Translations under genes and position numbers: made by a program
Notes under the pieces: model-generated
Told to the model about the DNA's origin: nothing
Seen by the model: only the letters and a program-made list of their open reading frames with translations
The model's database searches: none
Shown here: positions 36,061-44,649 of the stretch, piece by piece
How the letters are laid out: each line of letters begins with the position of its first letter
Numbering within the stretch: position 1 is the stretch's first letter
Assembly (NCBI GenBank): GCA_964603725.1
Contig: CAZRWW010000001.1
Location: 62,001-126,000, forward strand
Reading direction: 5' to 3'
DNA length: 64,000 nt
From: CAZDKK01 sp964603725
GTDB taxonomy: Bacteria; Eisenbacteria; RBG-16-71-46; CAIMUX01; WJJG01

Positions 36061-36996
36061 ATGCCGCCGTTGTTGAGGATCCCGCCGCGAGCTGGTCCGG
36101 CCGGATTGCTGGCGCGCGGTGACAACCTGGCGCTGCTGGCGGCGCTGCCGGCCGGATCGGTCGATCTCGTCGTGACCGACCCGCCCTTCTTCACCGGCCG
36201 CTGGCGCACGGCGCCGGGCGCCTCGCGCGCGCGCCCCACCGCGCCGGCCGCGGGGATGGGATTTGACGACCGCTGGGCCAGCCTGGCCGCCTATCTGGAG
36301 TTCCTGCGACCGCGTCTGACCGCTATCCACCGGGTGCTCGCGCCGCGCGGATCGGCTGTGCTGCACCTGGACTACCGCGTGGTGCACGACGTCAAGCTGG
36401 AGATGGACCGCATCTTCGGGCGCGAGCGCTTCATCAACGAGATCATCTGGCATTACACCGGCGGCGGGCGTTCGCGGCGCTGCTTCTCCCGCAAGCACGA
36501 CACGTTGCTCTGGTATGCGCGCGGCCGGCAGTGGACCTTTCACATCGATGCCGTGCGGCAGCCGTACAAGCCCACCAGCGGCTACGCCCGCGGCGGCATC
36601 GTCGGGCCCAGCGGCAAGCATTACCGCCCGCACCCGGACGGCACGCCGGCCGACGACGTATGGGATATCCCGATGGTGAATCCCCTTTCGCCTGAGCGCT
36701 GCGGCTTTCCGACCCAGAAGCCCGAGCGCCTGCTCGAGCGGATCATCCTGGCCCTGAGCAGTCCGGGCGATGTGGTGCTCGATCCGTTCTGCGGCAGCGG
36801 CACGACGGCGGTCGTCGCGCAGCGGCACGCGCGGCGGTGGATCGCCTGCGACGCGACCGCCGCGGCCGTCGCTGCCACGGAGCGGCGCCTGCGGAGACTG
36901 CCGGCCTCCCCGGGCGGTTCGGCGACGGCACCGCCCTTCGTCAAGGTCGCCCTGGCCGGCGACGGGCGAGCCAAGGAGCTGCCGTGGAGCCGTTGA
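36061..36996 (+). CDS. Solitary DNA (adenine-N6 or cytosine-N4) methyltransferase, beta class
   Basis: The 311-residue product starts at ATG 36061 (GGGAGG 5 bases upstream). Motif IV, TDPPFF, lies near the N-terminus after 'GDNLALLAALPAGSVDLVV'. Motif I, DPFCGSGTTAVVAQ, lies near the C-terminus, preceded by motif X-like 'FPTQKPERLLERIILALSSPGD'. This IV...X-I order defines the beta class. The target-recognition region is between about residues 100 and 200. No restriction endonuclease is adjacent, so it looks like an orphan methyltransferase, which in other bacteria regulates transcription or replication. The DPPF form of motif IV is found in both N6-adenine and N4-cytosine enzymes, so the methylated base is not decided. 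It overlaps the next gene by 13 bases. Confidence 0.9.
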   Translation: MPPLLRIPPRAGPAGLLARGDNLALLAALPAGSVDLVVTDPPFFTGRWRTAPGASRARPTAPAAGMGFDDRWASLAAYLEFLRPRLTAIHRVLAPRGSAVLHLDYRVVHDVKLEMDRIFGRERFINEIIWHYTGGGRSRRCFSRKHDTLLWYARGRQWTFHIDAVRQPYKPTSGYARGGIVGPSGKHYRPHPDGTPADDVWDIPMVNPLSPERCGFPTQKPERLLERIILALSSPGDVVLDPFCGSGTTAVVAQRHARRWIACDATAAAVAATERRLRRLPASPGGSATAPPFVKVALAGDGRAKELPWSR

Positions 36997-38777
36997 TCCT
37001 CGCCCTGATCATCGCCGGCAGCCTGGCGTTGTTCGTCTCCCGGCTGGTGCCCTACGAGATCACCGCGATCCTGATCGTCACCGCCTTGGCGGCCAGCGGC
37101 ATCCTGAGTCCGGCCGAGGCTCTGCTGGGGTTCTCGAGCACCGCCACCATCACGATCGCGGCGATGTTCGTGGTGGGCGCGGGCCTGGGGCGCACCGGGG
37201 CGGTGGACGCGCTCGCCGCGGGCTTGTCCCGCCGCGCCCCCCGGAGCCTGACCAAGCTGCTCCTCATGCTGGCCGGCATCGTGGGTCTGACCAGCGCCTT
37301 CGTCAACAACACGCCGGTGGTCGTGATCATGGTGCCCGTGCTGCTCAGCATCTGCCGGAAGGGCTGGGTCCTCCCGAGCCGGCTGTTCTTGCCGATGAGC
37401 TACTTTGCGATCCTCGGCGGGACGTGCACGCTCATCGGCACGAGCACCAACATCCTGATCGACGACCTCTTTCGCCGGGCCGGCGGACCGGGCTTCCACA
37501 TCTTCGACTTCACGCCGGTGGGCGTCGTCTACCTGATCGTGGGCGTCCTGGCCGTCGTCCTGTTGGCTCGGCACACGCTGCCCGAACGAGCGTCGCTGGC
37601 GAGCCTGATCCCCGCTGAACGCAAGGCGCGCTTCGTCACCGAGCTGGTGGTGACGCCTGCGGCCCCGATCGCTCATCGTCGCGTGGGAGAGATCTTCAAG
37701 CCCGACAGCCCGGTGCGGCTGTTGGAGCTGATCCGCGGCGAGGAGATCTTCCTGGCCGGGCGCGCCGGCGAGCAACAGCTCCAGCCGGACGACGCCCTCA
37801 TCGTGGAGGGCACCCCGCAGGAGATATCCGCGTTCCTGTCGCGCTTCGCCGGCGTCGAGCTGGCTTCCGTCGTCGAGGACGAGCAGCGGGTCCCGATGAA
37901 GACGCTGCAGCTCAGGCTCGTCGAGGCCGTGGTCCTGCCCGATGCGCCCTTCGTCGGCCGCTACGTGCGTGATCTCGGCCTCAACCGGCTCTACGGCGTC
38001 AAGGTCATGGCGGTTCAGCGCCACGGCCGGCAGCACCGTTACCAGATCCGCGCCATGCGCCTGCACGGCGGCGATGTCATGCTGCTCCAGGCGGACGACC
38101 ACGGCCTGGCGGCGCTGCGCGAGCAGGGCGCCCTGATGATCGTCGAGGGCGTGGAAGAGACCGTTCACCTCCGCCGCAAGCTGCCCATCGCGGTGGCCAT
38201 CATGGCCGCGCTCGTCATCGCCACCGGGTTCTTCCGCGTCCCGCTGGTGGTGGCCGCCCTGCTGGGCGCGGCTCTGATGGTGATGACGCGCTGTCTGCGC
38301 ATGGACGAGGCGGTCCGGTCGCTGGATTTCTCCACGCTGCTGCTCCTGGCGGGGACGATTCCCCTGGGCGTCGCGATGCTGAAGACCGGGCTGGCCCCCG
38401 TCATCGTCCGGGCGACCCTGGACCTGGTGGGCCACTCGCCGCCCTGGGTGCTGCTCTCCACCTTGTACATCATCACGGGGATCCTGACCGCCTTTCTCTC
38501 GAATCACGCCGCGGCCGTGTTGCTGACGCCGATCGCCATCGACATGGCCGCCCGGCTCGGCCTCGATCCGCGGCCACTGCTCATCGCCGTGGCGTTCGGC
38601 GCCAGCGCCTGCTTCAGCACGCCGATCGGCTATCAGACCAATGCCATCGTCATGGGGCCCGGCGGTTACACGTTCAGCGACTATCTGCGGATCGGGCTCC
38701 CGCTGACGCTGATCATGTGGATCACCGCAACGGTTCTGATCCCCCTGTTCTGGCCGCTGGCCCCCGTCGGGCCGTGA
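36984..38777 (+). CDS. SLC13-family permease with two TrkA-C (RCK_C) domains
   Basis: The 597-residue membrane protein starts at GTG 36984, inside the end of the methyltransferase gene, with AAGGAG 5 bases upstream. The N-terminal permease half has the SLC13/ArsB signatures 'SAFVNNTPVVVIMVPVLLS' and 'GTCTLIGTSTNILIDD'. Two cytoplasmic TrkA-C domains occupy about residues 205-380, followed by a second permease half with 'FLSNHAAAVLLTPIAI' and 'STPIGYQTNAIVMGPGGY'. The family imports sulfate, phosphate-like anions or dicarboxylates using Na+ or H+. The exact substrate cannot be read from sequence. Functional linkage with the overlapping methyltransferase is doubtful. Confidence 0.9.
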   Translation: MEPLILALIIAGSLALFVSRLVPYEITAILIVTALAASGILSPAEALLGFSSTATITIAAMFVVGAGLGRTGAVDALAAGLSRRAPRSLTKLLLMLAGIVGLTSAFVNNTPVVVIMVPVLLSICRKGWVLPSRLFLPMSYFAILGGTCTLIGTSTNILIDDLFRRAGGPGFHIFDFTPVGVVYLIVGVLAVVLLARHTLPERASLASLIPAERKARFVTELVVTPAAPIAHRRVGEIFKPDSPVRLLELIRGEEIFLAGRAGEQQLQPDDALIVEGTPQEISAFLSRFAGVELASVVEDEQRVPMKTLQLRLVEAVVLPDAPFVGRYVRDLGLNRLYGVKVMAVQRHGRQHRYQIRAMRLHGGDVMLLQADDHGLAALREQGALMIVEGVEETVHLRRKLPIAVAIMAALVIATGFFRVPLVVAALLGAALMVMTRCLRMDEAVRSLDFSTLLLLAGTIPLGVAMLKTGLAPVIVRATLDLVGHSPPWVLLSTLYIITGILTAFLSNHAAAVLLTPIAIDMAARLGLDPRPLLIAVAFGASACFSTPIGYQTNAIVMGPGGYTFSDYLRIGLPLTLIMWITATVLIPLFWPLAPVGP

Positions 38778-38838
38778 ACCGCGCCCGGGCGCCGGCGGCG
38801 GCGAGAGCGCGCCCGGGTCGTTCAGAGGAGGACCCATC

Positions 38839-39423
38839 ATGTCGGACAGAGCCAAGATCCTGGCCCTGGCGGGCAGCACGCGCGAGGGATCGTACAACCG
38901 GCGCCTGCTGGCGGCGGCCGTCCGGGGAGCCGCGGACGCCGGGGCCGCGGTCACCCTGATCGACCTGCGAGACTACCCGCTGCCCCTTTACGACGCCGAC
39001 CTCGAGTCCCGCGAGGGGCTGCCGGCGGCGGCGCAAGCCCTGAAGGACCTGCTCCTGGAGCATCAGGGCCTGCTCATCGCCGCGCCCGAGTATAACGGCT
39101 CGATCAGCGGGGTGCTCAAGAACGCGCTCGATTGGGCATCGCGCCCCGCGGAGCGCGGCAGCGGCCTGGAGGGCTTCCGCGGCAAGGTGGTCGCGCTGCT
39201 GAGCGCCTCCACCGGGCGCTGGGGCGGCGCGCGCGGGCTGGCCCACGTGCGCGACATTCTCGGGATCATCGGCTGCCTGGTCTTGGCCGATCAGATCACG
39301 ATCTCGTTCGCCGGCAAGTCGTTCACGGAGGCCGGCGAGCTCGCCGACCCGAAGGAGCGCGAGCGCGCCGAGGCGCTGGGCGCCGCGCTGGCGCGGACCA
39401 TCGCGCGCCTGCACGGCGCTTAG
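38839..39423 (+). CDS. NADPH-dependent FMN reductase family flavoprotein
   Basis: The 194-residue flavodoxin-fold protein opens with the FMN phosphate loop AGSTREGSYNRRLL. It carries 'LLIAAPEYNGSISGVLKNALDW', the PEYN-SxPGxLKNAxDW-type signature of the FMN_red family, and 'ALLSASTGRWGGARG'. It reduces FMN, quinones or azo compounds in the cytoplasm. GAGGAGG (38824-38830) is the ribosome binding site. The M24 peptidase gene follows 48 bases later on the same strand. Confidence 0.93.
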   Translation: MSDRAKILALAGSTREGSYNRRLLAAAVRGAADAGAAVTLIDLRDYPLPLYDADLESREGLPAAAQALKDLLLEHQGLLIAAPEYNGSISGVLKNALDWASRPAERGSGLEGFRGKVVALLSASTGRWGGARGLAHVRDILGIIGCLVLADQITISFAGKSFTEAGELADPKERERAEALGAALARTIARLHGA

Positions 39424-39471
39424 TCGCTGCGGAGCCCCGATGGACGCCCGGGAGGGGGGAAGGAGCTTCAC

Positions 39472-40710
39472 ATGGCGAACCTGATCACGCAGAAGCTGGC
39501 CCAGGCGGCGGCGCTGGTCGCGGCCAGCGACGCCGACATCTGGATGACCTTTGTCCGCGAGACGGCGGAGGCCGGTGATCCCGTGCTGCCGTTGATCCTC
39601 GCGGGCGGACTCACCTGGCAGAGCGCGCTGATCATCGCCCGCGACGGCCGGCGCGTCGCCGTGGTCGGGAACTTCGACGCCGACCCCTTGCGCGCCGCGG
39701 GCCACTGGGATGAGGTCGTGCCCTATGTGCAAGGCATTCGCGACCCGCTGCTCGAGGTTCTCGGGAGGCTCGTCCCGCCCGATCGGGCGCAGCCGCGCAT
39801 CGCGGTCAACTTCTCCACCGACGATCCCAAGGCCGACGGGTTGACCCACGGCATGTACCGTCTGCTCGAGGGCTATCTGGCCGGCACGCGCTTCGCCGGC
39901 AGCCTCGTGTGCGCCGAGTCGATCGCCTCGCCGCTCCGGTCGTGCAAGATCCCGGAGGAGGTCGCGCGGATTCGAGCGGCGATTGCCGCCACCGAGGAGA
40001 TCTTCACCCAGGTGGCGGCCTTCGCCCGTCCGGGCCGGACCGAGCGGGAGATCTACGATTTCGTGCAGGCGCGGATCGACGAGCGGGGGCTGGGGTACGG
40101 CTGGGATCGCGCCGGCAACCCGATCGTCAACACCGGCCCCGATTCGATGGTGGGCCACGGCATTCCCTCGGAGACGATCGCCGTGGCGCCGGGGCACATC
40201 CTGCACATGGACCTGGGTGTCATCGTGGCCGGTTACAGCTCCGACATCCAGCGCTGCTGGTATGTGCCGCGCCAGGGCGAAACGGACCTGCCCGCCGAAA
40301 TCGAGCGCGCCCGCGCGGCGGTGGCCGGCGCCATTCAAGCCGGCGCGCGGGCGCTCGCGCCGGGCGCGGAGGGCTGGCAAGTCGATCAGGCCGCCCGCGA
40401 CTACCTCGTCGCGCGGGGCTACCCCGAGTACCTGCATGCGCTGGGGCACCAAGTCGGACGCCGGGCGCACGATGGCGGCGGGATTCTGGGGCCGCGCTGG
40501 GAGCGCTACGGCCGCACGCCCACCCTGCCCGTGCTGGCGGGGCAGGTCTACACCCTGGAGCTGGGCGTCATGGTCCCGGGCTGCGGCTACCTGGGCCTCG
40601 AGGAGATGGTGCTGGTCACGCGCGGGGGCTGCGACTGGCTGACGCAACCCCCGCGCGGGCTGCCGCTGCTGGGCCGGAGCTTGTCCGAACCACCGGCCCC
40701 GCGCGGCTAG
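39472..40710 (+). CDS. M24-family Xaa-Pro aminopeptidase (creatinase type)
   Basis: The 412-residue product has an N-terminal creatinase-N domain (about 1-165) and a C-terminal pita-bread metallopeptidase domain. Metal ligands visible: two Asp in 'MDLGVIVAGYSSDIQR', His in ALGHQVGR, Glu in YTLELGVMV and Glu in LGLEEMVLV. 'AHDGGG' follows the metal His. It removes N-terminal residues preceding proline or acts on related substrates. AAGGAGC precedes the ATG. The gene ends in CTAG and shares these four bases with the stop of the convergent chemoreceptor gene. Confidence 0.92.
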   Translation: MANLITQKLAQAAALVAASDADIWMTFVRETAEAGDPVLPLILAGGLTWQSALIIARDGRRVAVVGNFDADPLRAAGHWDEVVPYVQGIRDPLLEVLGRLVPPDRAQPRIAVNFSTDDPKADGLTHGMYRLLEGYLAGTRFAGSLVCAESIASPLRSCKIPEEVARIRAAIAATEEIFTQVAAFARPGRTEREIYDFVQARIDERGLGYGWDRAGNPIVNTGPDSMVGHGIPSETIAVAPGHILHMDLGVIVAGYSSDIQRCWYVPRQGETDLPAEIERARAAVAGAIQAGARALAPGAEGWQVDQAARDYLVARGYPEYLHALGHQVGRRAHDGGGILGPRWERYGRTPTLPVLAGQVYTLELGVMVPGCGYLGLEEMVLVTRGGCDWLTQPPRGLPLLGRSLSEPPAPRG

Positions 40711-42539
40711 ACCTTGAACTGCCCGACCAGCTCGCGCAGGCGGGCCGCCATGCGGGCCAGCTCCTCGGCGCTGGCGTTGGTCTCGGTGGCGCCCGAGGCC
40801 GATTCCTGGGCGGACTTGTTCACGCCCTGGATGTTGGACGCAATCTCGTTCGAGGCCGCCGAGATCTGCTGGATGTTCTTGGCGATGTCGGTCGCGGCGC
40901 GCGAGGCCCCGCCGATGTTGGACGCGATCTCGTTGGTCGTGGCGGACTGCTCTTCCACCGCGCTGGCGATGGTCTGCGTGATCTCGCTGACCTCCCGGAT
41001 GATCCCGGAGATGTCGCGGATGGCCGCCACCGCGCTACCGGTGTTGGCCTGCATCTCCTCGATCTGCCGGCTGATCTGCTCGGTGGCGACGGCCGTCTGC
41101 TTGGCCAGCTCCTTTACCTCGTTGGCCACGACCGCGAAGCCCTTGCCCGCCTCGCCGGCCGAGGCCGCCTCGATCGTCGCATTGAGCGCGAGCAGGTTCG
41201 TCTGATCGGCGATGTCGCTGATCGTGTCGAGCACCTTGCCGATCTCGGACGACGAGGCGTTGAGCCGCTCCATCGTCTCTCCGGTCGCGCCGGCCTTGGA
41301 ATCGGCGCTGGCCGCGACGTGCGCTGCCTGTGTGCAGTTGCGTGCCACCTCGCTGAGCGACGAGCTCATCTCCTCGATGGCCGCGGCGACCGTGTTGACC
41401 GAGGTCGACATCTCCTCGGCCCCCGCCGAAACACCGGTCACGCTGGTCGACATCTCCTCGGTGGCCGCCGCCACGCCATTGGCCTGCTCGAGCATCTTCT
41501 CCGAGCCCGACGCCAGCATGCTCGAGGTGGCCGACATCTCCTCGGCGGAGGCCCCCACCGTGGTGCTGTGCTGGGCAACCTCGGCCATGATCCCGCGGAG
41601 CTTGCCGACGAACTCGTTGAAGTAGCGCGCCATGGCGCCGATCTCGTCGTTCGTGTTGACCTGAAGCTGCACGGTGAGGTCACCTTGGCCGCTGGAGATG
41701 TCCTTGAGCATCTCGGTCGCCCGGCGGATAGGCTGGACGACGCGCCGGGTCGTCACGACCACCAGCCCGATCACGAGCCCCGTGGTGCAGAGCGTGATGA
41801 TGAGCATCGTGGTCACCAGCGCGCGCGCCTGGCGCTGGGCCTGAGCGGCCAGCTCGGCCACCTGGGCATCGATGAAGTCGACGTACTCGCCGCTCCCGAA
41901 CACCCACCCGCGGGCCGGGTCCAGCTTGACATAGGAGATCTTGGGATAGCCCTCCGGGGTGACGCTGCCGTCGCTCTTGGGCTTGGGCCAGTAGTAGGTG
42001 ATCAGGCCGCTGCCCTCGCGCGCGCAGAGATGGTTCATGTCGACGAACAGGTTGGTTTCCTTGATCTGCGACACGGCCGGGTCGTTCTTGTCGTAAGCGC
42101 GGCCGTTGAAGTAGATCTTCTCGAAGCGCTTCTTGTCCCGGAAGTCGGAGACCTCCGTGCCGTCGAGCTTCGGGATGGTGGGATGCATGACCATGATCGG
42201 CCGGTCGACTTGCGAGCGATCGAGGCCGTGGATCCAGACGTACGACGATCCGAAGGTCAGGTCGCGCACCCGCGCCTGGCACTCCTCGTCGCTGAGTCCC
42301 GCCGCGGCGCCCGCCTCGACGGAGGCCATGGCTTGCTCGACCTGGGCCTTGAGCCGATCCGCAACGGCGGCGATCTGCTGCTCGCGGATCTGCTCCATGC
42401 GCGCCTTGTTCTGATTACCCGTCAACGTGATGAGCACCGCGGTCATGGCGGTCATTCCGACCACGAGCGGTACGGTGACCCCCAAGAGGATCTTGGCGCC
42501 AATGGTCACGCTGCGGTGATTGCCTTGCCTGTCGTGCAT
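40707..42539 (-). CDS. Methyl-accepting chemotaxis protein with single-Cache sensor
   Basis: The 610-residue product has a first transmembrane helix at about 18-40, a periplasmic sCache_2-type sensor (about 45-235; 'SSYVWIHGLD', 'MVMHPTIPKLDGTEVSDFRD', 'YYWPKPKSDG', 'YPKISYVKLDP', 'GWVFGSGEYV'), a second helix at about 250-272, a HAMP domain ('TRRVVQPIRRATEMLKDISS') and a signalling hairpin with DQTNLLALNATIEAASAGE. The Cache residues around H-P-T-I-P-x-L-x-G match receptors for small organic acids or aldehydes, but the ligand is not determined. Its tip is nearly identical to that of the receptor at 5869-7557, so both should feed one CheA pathway. Confidence 0.94.
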   Translation of the reverse strand: MHDRQGNHRSVTIGAKILLGVTVPLVVGMTAMTAVLITLTGNQNKARMEQIREQQIAAVADRLKAQVEQAMASVEAGAAAGLSDEECQARVRDLTFGSSYVWIHGLDRSQVDRPIMVMHPTIPKLDGTEVSDFRDKKRFEKIYFNGRAYDKNDPAVSQIKETNLFVDMNHLCAREGSGLITYYWPKPKSDGSVTPEGYPKISYVKLDPARGWVFGSGEYVDFIDAQVAELAAQAQRQARALVTTMLIITLCTTGLVIGLVVVTTRRVVQPIRRATEMLKDISSGQGDLTVQLQVNTNDEIGAMARYFNEFVGKLRGIMAEVAQHSTTVGASAEEMSATSSMLASGSEKMLEQANGVAAATEEMSTSVTGVSAGAEEMSTSVNTVAAAIEEMSSSLSEVARNCTQAAHVAASADSKAGATGETMERLNASSSEIGKVLDTISDIADQTNLLALNATIEAASAGEAGKGFAVVANEVKELAKQTAVATEQISRQIEEMQANTGSAVAAIRDISGIIREVSEITQTIASAVEEQSATTNEIASNIGGASRAATDIAKNIQQISAASNEIASNIQGVNKSAQESASGATETNASAEELARMAARLRELVGQFKV

Positions 42540-43075
42540 GCCGCACCTCCATCGCTGGCCAGCTCGAGAGCCGCTCTACCGGCTGCGTCACCCCCTGCCA
42601 GGGTGGCGCGGGAGAACCTGCCGGAACCCCGCGAGCCGCTGCCGGGCGCATCGCAAGCGAATGCGTACGTCCGTTACTCCCCTGATATCGACCGCGGCGC
42701 CGCTCGACCGAGCCGTTTGGGGGCACCCAACCCTGTTGGCTGAGATCCAGCACGCTCGGCTGGACGGCGCCCGCGGCAGCAAGGCATTGAATCAGAGGCC
42801 ATTGCCGGCCAGCGCCTGCCCTCGGGCGGCGCTCTCGCCAGCCAGGCCTCTGGTTGCTTTCCTCCAGTCGACGGCGCCGGGATGCCCAAAGGGAGACGGG
42901 TGCCCAAAGGGAGACGGGTGCCCAAAGGGAGGATTGAGGCGTCGCCGATCGCGTGGCAGGATCCCCGCGCCGGCGGCCGCCTGGATCCCGGCAACCCTCG
43001 CCCCCGCGCCGAGCACCGGCGCGCGGCGCGGGTCTTGAGTGGACCGTCGGCCGGGAAACCCGGGAGGATGGACTC
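42540..43075. other. Divergent intergenic region with an 18-bp repeat
   Basis: About 535 bases between the chemoreceptor and scramblase-like genes. It contains the 18-bp tandem array at 42883-42930 and no convincing gene; the open frames here have no ribosome binding site or recognisable product. GGGAGG (43062-43067) is the ribosome binding site of the next gene. Promoters for both divergent genes should lie here but were not resolved. Confidence 0.5.
42883..42930 (+). repeat. 18-bp tandem repeat, nearly three units
   Basis: TGCCCAAAGGGAGACGGG occurs twice exactly (42883-42900, 42901-42918), and a third unit keeps the first 12 bases. It lies about 150 bases upstream of the scramblase-like gene and is the only repeat in the window with an AAA core. 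Confidence 0.85.
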
Positions 43076-43672
43076 ATGGAGCGAATGGCCGACACGCGGG
43101 CCCTGGCGGTCCGCCAGCGCAAGGAGTGGGGCGAGATCCTCACGGGCTTCGAAGCCCGGAACCGCTACGGGATCCAGGACGCCGACGGCCGGGAGGTCTA
43201 CCTGGCCGCGGAGATCGCCGGCTCGTTCCTGGCGCGCATGTTCCTGGGCCGCGTGCGGCCCTTCGAGATCCAGGTGGTCAGTCCCGACGGCGTCGGGGTC
43301 TGCACGATCAAGCGCCCCTTCCGCTGGTTCTTGCACGAGGTGCACGTGAGCGGCGCCGGCGGGCGCCCGCTGGGCAGCGTCAAGCAGCGCTTCGCCTGGT
43401 TGCGCCGGCGGTTCAGCGTGCGCGACGCCTCCGGCCTGGAGTTCTGCGAGCTGTACGGCCCGATCCTCCACCCCTGGACCTTCGAGATCCGCGAGGGCGA
43501 GCGCGCGCTGGGGCGCATCGTCAAGCGTTGGAGCGGCACCGGCAAGGAACTCTTCACGGATGCCGACAACTTCGGTGTCGAGTTCCCGCGCGGATGGGAA
43601 GTGAGTCGCAAGGCGATCCTTCTTGCCGCGGTGTTTCTCATCGATTTCTTGTACTTTGAACGCTCGGGATAG
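43076..43672 (+). CDS. Phospholipid scramblase-family (LOR/Tubby-like) protein
   Basis: The 198-residue product starts at ATG 43076 (GGGAGG 8 bases upstream). It matches the bacterial scramblase-related family along its whole length: 'FEARNRYGIQDADGREVYLAAE', 'VRPFEIQVVSP', 'IKRPFRWFLHEVHV', 'GSVKQRFAWLRRRFSV', 'HPWTFEI', 'GRIVKRWSGTGKELFTDAD' and a final hydrophobic helix 'ILLAAVFLIDFLYFE'. The fold is a twelve-stranded barrel around a central helix. Despite the family name, lipid scrambling by bacterial members is unproven. The neighbouring DUF502 gene, 24 bases downstream, is another envelope protein. Confidence 0.88.
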   Translation: MERMADTRALAVRQRKEWGEILTGFEARNRYGIQDADGREVYLAAEIAGSFLARMFLGRVRPFEIQVVSPDGVGVCTIKRPFRWFLHEVHVSGAGGRPLGSVKQRFAWLRRRFSVRDASGLEFCELYGPILHPWTFEIREGERALGRIVKRWSGTGKELFTDADNFGVEFPRGWEVSRKAILLAAVFLIDFLYFERSG

Positions 43673-43696
43673 AACCGATCGCCCGGGAGCGCCGCG

Positions 43697-44335
43697 ATGA
43701 AGAGGTTCAGGACCTTCCTCCACACCTCGTTGCTCGGCGGTGTCGTGGTCATCCTCCCCGTCGCCGTGACGTTCCTCGTGTTTCGCTGGATCTTCGGCGT
43801 GGTCACAGGCCTGATCGCCCCGTTCGTGCGCATGCTGGGGCTCGTCCTGGAGATCGAGACGAAGACCCAGACCATCCTGGCGCACTTCGTGGTGCTGGCG
43901 GTGATCGTCGCGGCGTGCTTCCTGGTCGGCGTGGCGGTGCGCACGCGCCTGGGCGCCCTGGCGTACCGCGGCCTGGAGAGGCGCGTGCTGCGCGTCGCCC
44001 CGGGATACTCGATCATCAAGGAGACCGTCTCCCAGCTCCTGGGCAGCCAGCGGGCCCCCTTCTCCACGGTGGCGATCGTGCGGCTCGGCGAGAATCTGAA
44101 GGCAACCGCATTCGTCACCGAATCGCACCCCGACGGCACCCAGACGGTCTTCGTGCCAACCGGACCGAATCCGACCTCGGGCTTCATCCTGCATGTGCCG
44201 GCCGCGCAGGTGGAGGTCGTCAAGGCGCCCGTCGAGAAGGTCATCCGTTCGATCATCAGCTGCGGGGTCGGTTCCGGCGCGGTGCTTGGGGCCCCGCGCG
44301 AGCAGCCCGGTCGCCCTCCCGTGTCAGCCGAATAG
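43697..44335 (+). CDS. DUF502 family membrane protein
   Basis: The 212-residue protein has two transmembrane helices (about 12-38 and 55-80) and the DUF502 hallmark block 'TVFVPTGPNPTSGFILHVP' near residues 150-170, after 'GYSIIKETVSQLL'. Family members occur in many bacteria and in plant envelopes (LIKE COV), with roles in membrane or cell-wall organisation that are not understood biochemically. It is probably co-transcribed with the scramblase-like gene. Its stop codon lies within a 38-bp tandem duplication (44327-44402). Confidence 0.9.
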   Translation: MKRFRTFLHTSLLGGVVVILPVAVTFLVFRWIFGVVTGLIAPFVRMLGLVLEIETKTQTILAHFVVLAVIVAACFLVGVAVRTRLGALAYRGLERRVLRVAPGYSIIKETVSQLLGSQRAPFSTVAIVRLGENLKATAFVTESHPDGTQTVFVPTGPNPTSGFILHVPAAQVEVVKAPVEKVIRSIISCGVGSGAVLGAPREQPGRPPVSAE

Positions 44336-44402
44336 GGCGCGCGGAGGGTTCCGGCGGCGCGCCGGCCGAGTAGGGCGCGCAGAGGGCACGGGCGGCGCGC
44401 AA
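44327..44402 (+). repeat. 38-bp duplication across the DUF502 stop codon
   Basis: GCCGAATAGGGCGCGCGGAG... at 44327 recurs at 44365 with a few substitutions (GCCGAGTAGGGCGCGCAGAG). The first unit includes the stop codon TAG of the DUF502 gene. The rest of the 44336-44649 interval holds no gene that I can support. Confidence 0.75.
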
Positions 44403-44649
44403 GGACCGGTCCGGGCTGCATGCACAGTTCCCCGCGCAACACGATTGCATCGGCTTTGCTCTGGCGCCACCTCGATGCCGAAATCGTCCGCGGCGTGGGA
44501 ACCGGGCCCTCTCGGCATGGTTGGAGCGAAAAGAGCAGGCGACCGAGTGAGGGTTCTTTCGGACGGTCCGCGCTGCTGGATGGAGATGGCCACCACGGGC
44601 CCGATCCGGGGATCTCCGATCCCCCTCGTGCATAGAACGGAGGTGCGCG

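Noticed and set aside
36061..36996. Restriction-modification system
   Set aside because: No endonuclease, specificity subunit or helicase gene lies within the window next to the methyltransferase.
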